Positions 24,910 to 38,132 of a DNA stretch of 64,000 nucleotides are shown here, piece by piece. How positions within the stretch are numbered: the stretch's first letter is position 1; the number at the start of each line of letters is the position of its first letter. The position numbers and the translations under genes are program-made. The stretch lies in the NCBI GenBank assembly GCA_020465985.1, contig JAANYP010006656.1:1984001-2048000 (forward strand), in the 5' to 3' direction. The notes beneath the pieces were generated by a model. It was not told the origin of the DNA, searched no databases, and saw nothing but the letters and a program-made list of their open reading frames with translations. The DNA is from Centrapalus pauciflorus. Its lineage: Eukaryota; Streptophyta; Magnoliopsida; Asterales; Asteraceae.

Positions 24910-27900
24910 GGGGTATGATTGTATCTGATGATGAAAATTGGGCTAGCAGGGTTTTATTCTTTAGAGACATAATGCATGCATAACTTTGATGTATTAAGGA
25001 ATATCAACTAGCTATGTCTAGTTAAGTCAAATGAGATGAATGATTTGAGTTTTTGAGCAATCACACATTTCTATCACAAACTAACCATCGTTGTAGTGAA
25101 AATGCCACAAGAACACCATATTTGCAAAAACAAGCAGTTTTGGATAGATTGCAGAATTGTAGATGCAATATAACATTTGTACTTGCCATTTGTTGTCCAA
25201 CTTCTAGCAAAATCTTGCGTATATAATGGAATTTTCACAAGACTTTTGCAACAGAGAACCAAACACGATGGTTGAAAACTTGATCCTTCTAAAAGCGATT
25301 TTGGCTGTGGTGATGTCTGATATTTTGTTTGATACCTTGCAGTCAATGAACATACTAAACTTGCATGCTGCATCTTCACTAAAATATTGATCGATTATGT
25401 TCTCCGTAATTAATGTTGTTACTCCGTTTCATCCACAGAGATATTCAGGGTTTCATCAATGATACCCAACCAAGGTTTTAACGACTTTGACAGACTTCAA
25501 CGTGGTAGCCCAAGTCCTTTGAACCCTTTAGACATCATCCCTGATGTTGATGCTAATGGTTTAATCCGTTGGAATGGAAATGCTGGTTGGAGTCCTCTTC
25601 AACAAGAGGTGAATATGCATATATCATTTTAACGGTTATTTTTTTCATATTGTGAATTTTTTCCAAACACAATAATTTAACATCTATAAAAATCTTCTCT
25701 TTAGAAGTGTCACTTTCTTCATCTATGATTTAGTTGACTACTATCAACTTTGTAAACACTTTGTGAATTATAATGAAGGGTAATTGACTAATTGGTAGTA
25801 AATAACAACTTACTTTTTCGATAAATTCGTTTTGATATATAGTCAACGATCAAATTTGGTGATTAAAGTTTTTTGATGGACCATTTTGATAGTTATGTTG
25901 ACCAGTGAATGGTGTGACCAGTCAAAAGGCTGACATGACAATTAAAAGCTATGAAATCATTTTGGTAATTAAAGAATGGACCATTTTGGTAATTGAAGTT
26001 TTTGGAATGGTCCATATACCGTTTGAAAGTCTTTAATGATCAAAATAGTCCATTCTAAAACTTTTAACTGTCGTGTTTCTTTTTTAACCGGTCACCAATC
26101 AACATTACCAATACAAGAAAACTTTAATTACCAATTTGAATCGACAAAATGTATCATTACCAAAACAAACCAAACGAATAATAGGCTGCTACATTTACCC
26201 TAGAATGAAATACTGATTTGTATACTATTTTGGCCTAAGACAATGATTTTATCCTTATTTTTCTGATTTTCCTTCAAACTTGGCTTGATCTTAACTTTTC
26301 AAAAACTGCTATCCCTAGTAGCAGATAAAGGATTTTTGATGATTGTATTCCTAGCAAAACATTGGGGATGCAACGATGCACTACAATTTTATTTCTCAAA
26401 GTATGCATGCACTCCTGAAACAAAATGATGATCGGTGGTTAAAGGCATACTCATTTAAGTGTATGAAAGATACAAGAATTTCATTAACCTTTTTCAATAA
26501 ATGGTCTTGTTTCCTAGAGATTAGGCACTCCACAAGGGCTGCCAATGGATCATTGGAACACGACACCAGCAAGCCCCAGTTCCTTCATCACAAAGAGGAT
26601 CTTGCGTTTGGATATACCAGTCAACAGCTTCCCTAATGTATGCTATACATCTTTATAATTCCTTAGGATGTATCACGCGTTTTACTTCTATAATCTTGTC
26701 CAAAATGGTAGAACTTATTGAGTTTTTTTTCTCCTAAACGGTCAGTTCAATTTCGTTGGGAGGCTTCTTGGTCCTAGAGGCAATTCGTTGAAGCGAGTTG
26801 AAGCCTCAACTGGATGCCGTGTCTTCATCAGAGGTCAGGGCTCCATTAAAGATCCTGAGAAGGTAAGCTTACTCCTTATAACATGGAAAGATTCAATCTT
26901 ATTAAGTATTTATAAGTTTTCCATGTAACATATAGAACCATGTGTGTAAAATTGTTTCTTTCTTTGTTTACGGAAGTACAAATACTCCTAGTATGGAAAA
27001 ATCCGATCTTTTTAGGGTGTTTGGATGTGCACCTAAACTGTTTAGTTTTGAGTGTTCTACAAAATTGATTCATCTTTCTGAGTTTTTTTTATTATTTAGA
27101 GTCATAATCATCACTTAATCAGATTTTGATAATTGGGTGAGGAGTAGTCGTATGAAATCTGATTATTGATATAAATGTAAAATTACATAACTATCTTAAT
27201 CATCAACTTTAAAAATGCACATACATGATACAACCACTCCTCTTTAGTCTTTATGTGTTTAGGGTACTTGCATGTTTCATATAGTTTTAGAATTAAGTCT
27301 TAAAGAACGTTGCTTTTTTAGGGTTGTTTTTGTGTGCGTGAAAAGGAAGCAAATACGCTTCTAACGTAGAAAATCTGATATTTAATGCTATATATTTTAT
27401 GGATACTTGCAGATTCCATGAAAAATTTTAAAGTTGTTTTAAAGATTTAGTCTTTTTTGCAAAAAACAGGAGGAGAGTTTAAGAGGTAGGCCGGGCTATG
27501 AGCACCTTAATGAACCGCTTCACATCCTGATCGAGGCTGAGTTGCCTGCAAGCATCATTGACGTACGTTTGAGACAAGCACAGGAAATCATCGAAGAGCT
27601 GCTCAAACCCGTGGTATGCTTTCTTTTGGTGCATTAGTGTAGCGTACAGTATGTATTATTACACATACAAATAGTGGCAGTCCCGGGCAAACAAACCATG
27701 GAACCGAACATGGACTGGACCAAGCCAGACCAGAACAGAACCAACTATTTTCAGTTTGCTTTCTGCTTCAAGATTATTTCAAGAATTAGGGTGCGATTGG
27801 TTCACGGATTTCCTGGGATTCATTGGGATTTGCATAAAATCTTGTGTTTGGTTCGCAGATAATGATTTAAAATCCCAGTATTTCTTAAATCCCTCCCTTT

Positions 27901-28368
27901 TTTGTTATTTAAAATTCCAGCCTCCCCCTAGGATTTTAAATCCCAGTTACCTTGCATTTTTCAGATTAGCAAATTTTTTCTATAAGATAATGCAAATTCT
28001 TTGACAAAATCCTGACAAATGCAAATGCTGCATAATGCAAATCCTTTAAAAAAAAATATGCAAATCACAGAGGAAAAAATCTGCGAACCAAACGCCCCCT
28101 TAGTTTTCAGCTCAGTCCAGTTTTTTTGCTTCTATTATATTGAAAAAAATTTAAGTATCAGTCCGGTTCTAGTTTGAACCCATCTATATACCGAGGTATT
28201 GATTTTTCGTTTCCATTTCAGGACGAGTCTCAGGATTTGTACAAAAGACAGCAGTTGAGAGAACTTGCTATGCTAAACTCAAACTTCCGAGAAGATGGTC
28301 CTCAGCCGAGAGGCAGTGTGTCGCCTTTTGGTTCTAGCGGCATGAAGCGTGCCAAGACTGGTTGGTGA
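24025..28368 (+). CDS. KH/STAR RNA-binding protein (QUAKING-like, SPIN1 type)
   Basis: Seven exons: 24025-24116, 24248-24336, 25439-25608, 26518-26637, 26746-26862, 27470-27613 and 28222-28368. All have GT-AG borders and consistent phase, giving 292 residues. The QUA1 dimerisation region is at about 31-62 (LLEEKLKLAPFMRVLPICS). A single KH domain spans about 140-244. Its RNA-binding GxxG loop is GPRG at 166-169, followed by SLKRVEASTGCRVFIRG. A QUA2-like helix (RQQLRELAMLNSN) and a Ser/Pro tail ending KRAKTGW follow. The protein resembles the Arabidopsis At2g38610/At3g08620 and rice SPIN1 group of nuclear RNA-binding proteins; specific targets are unknown. A C/T-rich leader (23890-23935) and a possible TATA box (TTTATAAG near 23868) precede the start. 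Introns 3 and 6 carry MITEs. The length is normal and nothing is broken. Confidence 0.92.
24845..24906. repeat. Compound microsatellite in KH gene intron 2
   Basis: A CATA tetranucleotide tract (about seven units) runs directly into a TA dinucleotide tract of about 15 units. Confidence 0.9.
25786..26176. mobile_element. Fold-back element in KH gene intron 3
   Basis: The left part (GGTGATTAAAGTTTT, ATGGACCATTTTGATAG) is mirrored on the right (AAAACTTTAATTACCAA, GATCAAAATAGTCCATT), giving a hairpin of about 390 bp with imperfect arms. It fits a non-autonomous element with long inverted ends. No target duplication was resolved. Confidence 0.45.
27789..28099. mobile_element. Tourist-like MITE in KH gene intron 6
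   Basis: A 311-bp element with ends GGGTGCGATTGGTTCACGG and TGCGAACCAAACGCCCCC, flanked by TTA (27786-27788 and 28100-28102). The interior is the reverse complement of the inner MITE at 19319-19624. It ends about 120 bp before the last exon, so it has not disturbed the acceptor. Confidence 0.82.
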
Positions 28369-31300
28369 CAAACCCTGCACTTGCTACTATAACTTGCCTA
28401 CATTCGTCAGAGAACTTACGCGTAATGTACAACCCATCAACACATGTCCATTGTTCGTGGGCTCGAATGGTGAAATTTATACAGTCGCTGGTTCCAGCAT
28501 CGTTTTGGTGACGTCAAAACAAGGAATTATAGAGCTTGTAGTAGTTTTATTTTTTCTTTTTCAAATTTTCTTCTTTGGTTGATGTAGTTTTTTGGGACTG
28601 TAGTTGCTTGGTTTTTGTTTTTCAAGTATACTATAGATAGTTTATTGGATTTATTTGTTCTTGACATTTGTGTAAGTTTGGGTGTTGAAAATTATTTTTA
28701 GCTGAAAAAACAAACTGTTTATGGTATTTGTGTCTGATAATATGTTGAAAAAAACTGGATACATGATAGCAGTGGTGACAATTTCGGTCCATTCAAACAA
28801 ACAGATCAAACGGATTGACAACCAAAAGTCGTAAATTTTATATAATTTAAAATTGTTTTTAAATAAAAGTTATGTTATATATTAGTTTTTTACTACGGAT
28901 CAATTTAACCATCCGGTCCGTTTGATCCGTTAGGTCAAAATTGTCACGAGAGAGGCTTATAAAACTTCTAGTTCCTAAAATTGTGAATTGAGACGAGCAT
29001 TGCAGTTTGCACTGTTTTGAGCCGGGCTTTGAGCATTGGGCCTCGGATTGGGCTTTTATACAACCCAATGACCCATCTCTTATATTGGGTCAAACTACAA
29101 CAGATTGGACAACACGTTGGTTTTGTTTAGAGTTTTTAGACGCTTTAACTTTTGATTATTGGAATCTCAAGCTTAAAAGTTTCATTTGGTCGATAGGACT
29201 TAAGCTTTTGATTCGTATTTAAAAACTCATCCACGTCAAGCTACTTGGAGTACCTTTCAAAACAAGCTTGAGTTTTTGGTCAACCAAAATTACATTTTTA
29301 ACCTCAAGTAATTAATAAACTACAACTTTTAATATAAATAATGTCATTTAATACTAAAAGTTACAGCTACATTTACCAAACACATTTATAAAAACAAGTT
29401 TTAGTTTTTTTAAAAAATTCCAGATCTCAAAAGTTCCAGAAACTAAAAGTTGCAACTCACAACTACAGCTAGCCGTGTCAAACATACCCTTTTTTGAATC
29501 TGGATTTTCTTGAATTGAAACCTAAAGCAAAAAAAATTTTTGGTTTGCCTAGCAGGTTACTTGATTAAACAATTTTTGGTTAAAAATACATATTATTATA
29601 GGTTCATACAGTAAAATAACAATTTTTAATTAAACCTTTTTACGTTGGATTCTCGTATATAGATGAAAAGTAATGAAAAATAATATTTTTATTTGTATTA
29701 TTGAATAGTAAGAAAATAAAATAAAATATTATGTTCTAAATAGAAAGCAAAGAAAAAAATGTATTTTTACCATTACGTCATTATTATGTTTTAAGGAAAA
29801 ATATTTTTGTCAAAACATGATAAATTAAATATTCCTTTTTAAAAGGTGTAACTTTCATTGACAACCATGGACACCATTTATGTAATTGAATCAATAATCA
29901 AATATAACTAGGTTAATACTTATGTATTACATTTGTTGATTTAAAATATAAAAAAGTATATTTATAAAGATTTAGAAATTACAAACAATAATTTAGAGTT
30001 TATAAAGTTGTAGGTAATTAATTAATAAATATGATTTTAATATAATAGATTTAATTTTATATGAACTGAATTTTAAATTAGACTTTAACAAATTAAGTGT
30101 CAAACTAAGAAGACGACAAGTGACAAATTAAAGGAGAATCACAATTTGTTACTAATTTAATATATTTTATTTATAGATTATAGATAGATTATGCAATTAT
30201 GTTACATATTTATTATTGTTATGATTATTTTTTCATTTATAACTATAACATTTTAGACGGTGGATATTAAAAGTTGACTTAATTTCAACGGTCGAGATGA
30301 TGTGATGTTATTTTTTTTTCTCTGCTCCGTTGGCAATATTATGTTACACATAAATTACGATAACACTAAAAAATGATAGGTATAACATAAGGTTATACAT
30401 ACATTTATTTACATACGTTTGTTTCCAACAAATGTCAATGGATTATGTATAGTAGCATAATCGATTATAAATAACATATTTATAACATTTTAGTTTATAA
30501 TGAAATAAGATTTTTGATTAGATCGTGGATTTAAGTCTTAATTTATATTTGCTGGTCGTGAGCAAAATTAACACAGATAATCATCCAGGTCCATTAATCA
30601 TCGGAGCCAATTCTTAAAAAATCTAGTATATACTTAGATTTATTAACGATTAAACAATGTTATTAATTTGCAAATATTTTGTTTTAACATTATATAATTA
30701 TAAATTTTTTGTTATTAATTTAAATTTTACTTGAATTTTGCTTATTTTAAAAATCCACATGGATTTTTTTAATTTTTTTCTCAGGACCCAAAAAATATCG
30801 AACCAGCCATGTTGATACATAAATAATAGTGTAAGACAAGTTGTTGGTAGTATAATAGCATTTAAAAAAATTCTGATTAAATTAAAAGATCGTTTAGTAA
30901 AAGCAAAATTTTATTTTAAATAAAAATTCATTTATTCTACTTAAAAGCTTCCCTTTTTTTTTACAAATTGGTCCTACTTTTTGTACAGGGACCAATAGTG
31001 TCATCACAATCATATTTCTGGATTAAAGCTGTAATATTTTCTTAATGTCAAATTATTTGACCGGCATTTCAAAATTTCAAACTTTCTCACCTTCAAACAG
31101 TCACTTTTTAATCGCTGTTTTAGAGTTCACTCGAATTCGGATTTCGGACACCATTGAGCTGATTTCTGGTAACTATCTTTATGATTCTCTAATAATCTAA
31201 ACATCTTGCTAAAACTCATCAAGTTATAGCATAAATTCTTCGTCTTTTTATTGGTTTTAGTTTGATGCAAACATTGTTTTGATCGAGCAGATATCAGAGA

Positions 31301-31760
31301 ATGGTTCTTCAAAAGTTAAACGATTTATAGTGGTCGGATCATCTTATTGCCATCAGAAATTGATTTGTATTCAACATCTGCAGGAAACGTACATTTTACT
31401 ATTTTTTCCGAGCTGATGTAGTTAAATACGAGTCGGAAAACCTTGTTTTTAGGGTTTATTGTGGATGACAGATTAAAGAAATTTTTATATGCCTTTCTTC
31501 TACGTGACCCTTAGATTACTCCATTGTTTGCTGTCGTTTTGTCATTCTGGAAGTTGTGCGCTCTGCTGGGTTTTCAAGAAGTTGTTTTATGTGATTCGTA
31601 AAATTTGAATATGTTGACTGTTAGCGACAGATTTGCATTTGTGGATATAACTTGTAAATATGTGTTACTTGAGGTATTTTCTATATGCCATTTATATATT
31701 TTAAAAAGATTTAGATACTAGCTCTTTTAATCTTCAAAGGTTCATACAACAAGTGATTTG
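28369..31760. other. Intergenic, 3' UTR of KH gene and leader of B3 gene
   Basis: 28369-28700 is the likely 3' UTR of the KH gene. About 28774-28949 is a possible small inverted-repeat element (GTGACAATTT at left, AAATTGTCAC at right). About 29130-29490 ends with GTGTCAAACATACCC, which looks like one end of a MITE. 31080-31168 followed by a GTAACT donor, with an acceptor near 31739, may be a non-coding first exon and intron of the B3 gene. The rest is AT-rich with no gene seen. Confidence 0.4.
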
Positions 31761-34700
31761 ATGGCTGAGGAGATCATGTCCAACACTTACGAAGAAGCTC
31801 GTAAGCAACAGCTACTTGAGAACAAAAAGAGATTTGAGGTATATTTTTATCTTCAATGCTTTGGCATTTGGCAAATTGACTTTATGGACACTACGTTTGA
31901 ACAAATGCATCACTTCGAAGTAGAAATTTCTCCCTACTTCATTTACAAATGCTTTGAATGAGATTATTATTCCAATAACTTTATATAAAAGTTGTAAATC
32001 TCTAATAGCAGTTGTTGAATTTACTATTGGAAGACGATTCAAAATCATTGTTAATACAACCAAAGTAGAGAAACAAAAGCAAAATCATATATGGAATTCT
32101 TTCTGTCTCTTTCGTTTGTCATAACAAGAATCATTAGAGACCAGAACAGCCAATTCTTTGGACATATGCTACGACTGCTAGCAGTTAGACAGAGAAAGAT
32201 GATCTGATCATGTTCCAAGGTTAAGTTGAGATTCAATTTGTTTCAAGTATATCCTTATGCTAATTGTTTTAATGTGAAGGATCTGGGAATCTTGAAGATT
32301 TCTAAAACCCTATCAGATATTTCAAAATCTGAGAAGAAGTCCAAGGTGACGTACGCATTTTCTATACTTTGTTATCAACTTTCATGACAAAGGTGGGTGC
32401 ACATATGACGTGTTTTTCATTTGTTTCAAGCAGCCAAGTGAAGTGAAACTAAAAATAAGGAATGCCCCAATAATGGAACCAAGGCGTTCAACGCGTGCAC
32501 GCAACCCCATTCCTTCGTATCGTGATGAAGTAAGTTCAATAGCAATGTTTTAAATGGTTAACCAGTTTAGTTATTATGGAAATACCTTGAAAAACTTATA
32601 TAGGAAAGAGGCACATTTCTTATTAATCATACTTGGTGATATAATAGGAAAACATTAGCGGCATGAGTTCAATTCCATCGACTTTGCAATAAACAAGCAT
32701 TTGGCCCTAATTTGTTATGATGAACATAATCATGTTATTGTCATCAACTTGATCTCTTTTCTAATTACAAGGAGTTCAATTTATGGAAATTTCTTTAGGA
32801 CCCGTTGTTAGAACAAGGACTGTCCCATTTTGATGTTCCCTTCTAAAGAGATAATCAGCATGATTAATTTTCAAATTTATTGTTTGCTCAGGTTGATATA
32901 GGTCTGCCAACTGTGAGGAGGAGATCAAACTCTAATTCATCATGGGCAAGGTTCAAATGATATATGATGAATTTATTATCACCTTATGCCAGATAAAACA
33001 TCATGGCTCATAATGATGTTATTGTTTTCAGTTATCTTGCAAGACCATTGGAAGAAGTCAAAATAGCCTCATATGAAGAAAGGGTTCATGCAATGAAGTT
33101 AGCCGAGAAGGTCCAAAGCAATTTGCGGTCTGAATTTCCCTCCTTTGTGAAGTCAATGGTCCGTTCTCATGTTTATAGTTGCTTTTGGTTGGTAAGTGGC
33201 AAAAACTGAAGAATTCTGTTGCTTAAAATAGAATGAAATCAGGAAACCATCATCTCACTTTATAGTAATTATTCTTTAGATATATGCTCTCTGATCTTAG
33301 TTATTTAAGTTTAAGCTACTATAACTAGTCATATGAAGTCTAATGAATGCCTCTTTGGTTATTTTGACATCTACAAAGGGGCTACCAATGAGATTTTGCA
33401 AGAACCATCTTCCGAAATCTACAGTGAGTATGGTACTAGAAGATGAGGAGGGTAATGAATATGACGCTGTGTTTATTAGCGAGAGAACTGGACTTAGTGG
33501 TGGCTGGAGAGCTTTCGCATTAGAGCATAAACTGGATGATGGTGATGCGTTGGTGTTTGAATTAGTTGAGCCAAGAAAGTTCAAGGTATTCTTTTTCTGT
33601 GTATCCTGTTTCATTTACATCCTTGATTAGTCCCATTCTTGCACCACCCACACCACACCCAGGCTGGGTGATTTGTGTTCCATTTGAGGGAAAGCAAATG
33701 ATAGAAAGGAAAAGAAGAGAGAAGAATGGCTTGAAATTGGGTTCCTTCCTTTTCTTCTCAATTTTGGAAGGAAACAATGTGAGTAAGAATCAAACATATT
33801 TCCATCCTTTTCCTTCCCAACAAGTTTTATGGAACAGAAATTTTTACAGATTTCGTCCCATTTCCATTTCTTTCCTTCTTTAAATAAAGTTCTGGAACTC
33901 CTTGCCTTCTTGGGCCACAACTACCAAGTGAACCTCTAATGAAAAACAAATTGCATACAATAGCAACTTAAACTTGATTCCCACATTAGGCTATGCACTT
34001 TTTTTTAATGCACGTTCCAGAAATATATAACAATTTACAACATAATGGCCATATACTATCCTTTGTTTTCTTTTATCAATTTCACTTAATATATTGTTTT
34101 ATGTTTGTGTAAAAATCATATGTATTTCGTATTTCACTTTTTTATTTTATGTTTTTTATATTTAAAAAATGGTTTATTTATTATATTAATTTACTTAATG
34201 CAACCTGACGTGACATTTTTTATAAAGGTTAAAGCAATCTGTTACCTTAATTGATGTTTTTCAATTAGTATATTTTTTTAATTGATTTTTTTTTTAATAT
34301 GTTACCCAAATTAGAAAAATATAACAATATGTTAAGATGTGTTTAGTAAGCGAAAATTTCCGATTTAGAGTTTTTAGTAAAATTGAATACATGATGGTTT
34401 TTAAGAAAATGAAAATGTGTTTAGATGTCTTAAATATTCTTTTTTCCTTTTAATTTTTTCACTCTTTTTTATCATATTTTAAAATAAAATTAAGATGACT
34501 AGATTGAAAACAAAAGAAAAGAACGTAAGAAAGAGAGTTTTCAAGTTTACCCGTAATTTTCTTTTTATCACATTTTTTCACTCTTCTGTTTTGTTTTTTC
34601 ATAAAATTTTAGAACCTAAATGGCTAAAAACATAATGTATTTTCTTTAAAAAAATATATATCTCAGAGGTTCCATGTTTTATGCTATTGCAGATTTACAT

Positions 34701-34923
34701 AGTTAAAGCATCAGAAAGTGGACCACAGGAAGACGATGATATATCTAATATCGATGAGGAAGCTGCTGAAACCAAAAAGACTTTGAAGCGCAAAAGGATA
34801 CCCAATGATTCAGCAGAAAAAGAGAAGAAACAGACCGCAAAAAACAACAATCAGGTCAAAAAACCGAAGAAGTCAAAGGAAACTGTGGCGGCTACACGAC
34901 GCTCTACCAGGAAACAAAATTAG
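31761..34923 (+). CDS. B3-domain DNA-binding protein (REM-like, At3g19184/At5g42700 type)
   Basis: Seven exons: 31761-31838, 32280-32345, 32434-32529, 32892-32950, 33032-33191, 33379-33585 and 34693-34923. The splice phases agree and the product is 298 residues. The N-terminus YEEARKQQLLENKKRFEDLGI is typical of the At3g19184/At5g42700 branch. A basic stretch (EPRRSTRARN) follows. The B3 DNA-binding domain spans about 134-230, with FVKSMVRSHVYSCFWLGLP, FCKNHLP, WRAFALEHKLDDGDALVFEL and KFKIYIVKA. The tail is acidic, then strongly basic (KRKRIPN, KKPKKSK), a likely nuclear-localisation region. It should act in the nucleus on promoters; targets are not known. The start is the first ATG after the CAAAG acceptor-like site. 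Exon 3 could begin three bases earlier (CAG/CAG slippage, adding Gln). The intron before the last exon is 1.1 kb and AT-rich. Confidence 0.9.
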
Positions 34924-35879
34924 GATGACGATGAGAAAGCCATATGCTCGATCCAAGAAAGCAGGTTTAGACCATTTTGATAATCTATGCCTATGCATTG
35001 TAGATCAGTAGATGTTGTCATGGAGGTTGAGACAATTTCCCTGAAAATGACGATGGAATTTTTTAGATCGAGAAATGTTATAAACTTTAGTTTTGATAAT
35101 AATAAATAAAAAGAGGGTATGAGATTTAAAAAAGTAAATATTTATAAACTGTTTTAATTTTTTTTTTTCCTAATATTATATATATTTAATCGATATAATT
35201 TAAAATTTTAATTTAACAAAAAATTATAATGTTTATATATATATATATATATAAAATAATAATAATAATAAATAAAATATTATAAAATATGATTTTATTA
35301 ATATTGTATAATGTTTACTTTTTAGATATTTAATATTGTGTAGATGATTTGTATTTAGTTTTAATATATATTAATAAGTTTATGAACAAATAATATTATT
35401 TTTTAATTAGATATGATCAAATCAAAATGTAGTAAGTATCAAAATAATTAAAACAAAACGAAGAAAACACTAAATTTAAGTTGAAACGTATTAGTTTAAC
35501 AAAATATTTAAATAGAAACAAATAAAATACTAAATTTGAATCCAAACATATTAATGTAAAAAATATTTTAATCAAAAAATCCTTAGTTTATATAATTTTA
35601 TTAAAAAGTATATTTAAATTAAAATATGTTAACATAATAAAATAGTTAGATAGAAACATATAAAAAATAAAAATGTATAAATATTTTATCAAAAGAAAAA
35701 TAAGATAAATAAATTTTTAATAAATAAAATGAATATATAAAATAAATCAAGGAGATAATTTTTAAGTAATAAATAATGACTATATATTTAAAAATAAAAA
35801 CGTATAATAATTAATATTTTAAATTAACATTTTAAATTTTAAACAAAAAGTAAATTTTTTTGAAAAGGACTAAACTGAT
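34924..35879. other. Intergenic, no gene seen
   Basis: The 3' UTR of the B3 gene, then extremely AT-rich DNA with a short AT/AAT microsatellite at about 35235-35275. Confidence 0.5.
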
Positions 35880-36663
35880 ATATAAAGTACATACTTTAGT
35901 GACCAAAATTGTTATTGAGAAAAATGACAAAATCTTCGTTTGTAACAAGTTATGAGAAAGATGAATTATTTTTGCAAATAAATACTGTTTTGAGGAACAA
36001 TTTATGTAAGTTTTAAAAAATTAAATATAATATCAACAATTCTGACCAGACTACGTGGACCATTTTGTAATCTACTCTAATTTAATTACTATGCGTTGTG
36101 CCAGTTTCCAGGTCATTCATCTATCCAATTGAAACATTTTTAAAAGTGTTACTACCAAATGTGCACAAAAAATATATATTGCATAAATGTGTACAAACCC
36201 GAAAGTACGTAGTTATTTGACGTCATTTTCCCTTATATGTATAATATACTTAATACATTACAATTATATTACAACTTTATTTTTAAAAATATAATTCTCT
36301 GCATTTATTTGGAATAATAACATAAATTGTTGGATAGAATGAATTAATATAACTATAATGTCATTCTGTAAATTAACACTTTATGTTGTAAATTGTTAAT
36401 GTGTTTATAAAATTGGTTTGGAAAGAATGAATTAACGTAAATATAATATATTTTTGTATAAACACTTTATGTCATAAATTACTATTGTATTTATAAGTTT
36501 GCTAGAGTTTAGCTTTTTGAAATTTATAAAATATGGATGAAACACATTGATTATATGATTGGAAAGTAAAATCTTATGATACATTAAACGAATGCTTGAA
36601 TAGTAGCACTCTTATAGTCTCATCATCTAATTGATAATGAATGATAGTGTGATATAAAGATAG

Positions 36664-36840
36664 AAGATGTGATTTGTAAACAACATATTTTTGTCATACA
36701 CATTAATTTAAATGACCATTTTATCCTTAATCATATTTATATCATGTTTGTCTTGCACCTCCAATGGTAATGATGAAATTTTCATTTTAAAAAGAATTTT
36801 TGTGTATGGTAAAGATGTGTTGTGTACAAATCACCTCTCT
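36664..36840. mobile_element. MITE with about 35-bp inverted ends, copy 1
   Basis: Left end AGATGTGATTTGTAAACAAC and right end TTGTGTACAAATCACCTCTCT are inverted relatives, and CATACACA and TGTGTATG continue the symmetry inward. The same element sits at the matching place in copy 2 of the block (43301-43475), so it was present before the block was duplicated. Confidence 0.65.
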
Positions 36841-37498
36841 AAAGATAGATATCGATAAATCTATATATAAAAACAAAACGAAACGAAATAAAGAAAATGT
36901 TAGTTTAGTTAAAACGAGTTTGTTTTATTAGCACATTGTAGCGATAACTAAAACTAACAAGTGTCATTTTAAAATTAGTTTGGACGATTTTTTTGTACTG
37001 GAATACTGTAAATAAAAATAATGCAATCAAGGTATTATATTTGAATTCTATTAAATATAATATATCAAAAGTTTTATTAAAAAATAAAAATGTTATCGAT
37101 TATTATATATAAAGTAATAAAGTAGATTAGTTGTTTATAACAGAAAAATAAAACAGTTATATATCATGTATAAAATAAAAAAAATACACTAGCTGCATAC
37201 ATGTTTGCTTAATGAAAATAATTCCGACGGTAATAAATATTACATCGAAATGTAGATAACAATGCGATCATAATGATACATTCGATTTTTTATAAAATAT
37301 AATATACCAAAAGTTATTATTAAAAAACAAAACTATTATATATTATACATAAAATAATAAAACAAGTCTCCTACTTACCTACATGTTTGAGCTACCTGCC
37401 TGCATGATTGACCGATTATTGAACAGTAACGAAGTTTCTAAATTAATATATCCATAAGATAATGAGGTATAACAGATGCTACACTTATATGTAAATAG

Positions 37499-37545
37499 GG
37501 TAAATTGCAAACTTTGTCCTCGTGGTTTGAACATCGTTTTATTAA
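37499..37545 (+). mobile_element. Mutator-like terminal relic
   Basis: AGGGTAAATTGCAAACTTTG and CGTGGTTT match the pattern at the Pack-MULE ends (GGGTAAATTACAAATTTCG, TGTGGTTT). No partner end is seen nearby, so it is a lone end. The same relic lies at 45056-45100 in direct-repeat copy 2. Confidence 0.4.
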
Positions 37546-37733
37546 AACCTGCAATCTCAACATCGTTTTACATATCCACCCGCTGGTAACAATACGTTCA
37601 ATTGATATATAAACAATATTTTATATTTATAAGCAATACCAGGATTCTAAAGTCATTGAATGTTGATACACCAAAAAGTAAGCCAAGAGGCTAAACTAAC
37701 CATCATTATTGTTTTCAATCTGTTTATCATCAG

Positions 37734-38087
37734 GTTAATACTACATATCAATTCGGCATGATATTCTCGGTTATTGATGCAAACATAGGATCATATCCAC
37801 CTGAATGTGTGGAAAAGTTTGCGACGTTGGCTCTCGAGTGTTGTCAGGAAGACACAAACGAGCGGCCGTCGATGGCTGAAGTAGTTCGTGAACTCGAAAA
37901 CATAAGGCAAATGATGTTGGAATCTGACACGAAAACTGACAACTCGATTGACATGTCAATCGAACCTGTGAAGGAAGTGTTGCCTGAGTCTTCTTCATCC
38001 TCTACAACAAAGAAATCTCATGTTTCCTCAGATGTCTCAGGTAGTGACCTTGTTAGTGGTGTTATTCCCATCATTGCACCTAGATGA
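37734..38087 (+). pseudogene. Orphan last exon of an LRR receptor kinase
   Basis: A 354-bp exon preceded by its intact acceptor (TTATCATCAG) and about 110 bp of the original intron. It encodes 117 residues: the end of a kinase domain (FATLALECCQEDTNERPSM, the conserved Arg-containing helix) and the Ser/Thr tail ending SGVIPIIAPR. It corresponds to the last exon of the complete gene at 49056-58233. By eye there are four amino-acid changes (A to T, S to F, K to E, H to P) and one silent change. None of the other 19 exons lies upstream, so it cannot make a receptor. The reading frame is still open. It could only be expressed by splicing onto something upstream. Confidence 0.85.
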
Positions 38088-38132
38088 ACAAATCCATAAT
38101 TCCATAAGGGTATATATATATATATATATATA

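Larger units (their letters stand above)
35880..37570. repeat. AT-rich block, direct-repeat copy 1
   Basis: Matches 42620-45125 in the same orientation over most of its length. Shared landmarks are GGTTTGGAAAGAATGAATTAACG near 36415 and 43062, CTGCATAC plus TTCCGACG near 37193 and 44792, and GGGTAAATTGCAAACTTTGT near 37499 and 45056. This copy lacks the Helitron and about 630 bp of further insertion found in copy 2. It contains no gene. Confidence 0.75.

Noticed and set aside
29130..29490. Candidate MITE ending GTGTCAAACATACCC
   Set aside because: Only one convincing end was found. No matching left terminus or target duplication could be identified.
33566..33920. Overlapping open frames of about 100 codons in the last intron of the B3 gene
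   Set aside because: No family resemblance. They lie between two exons with good splice sites and in C/T-rich or A/G-rich sequence that is poor in stops.
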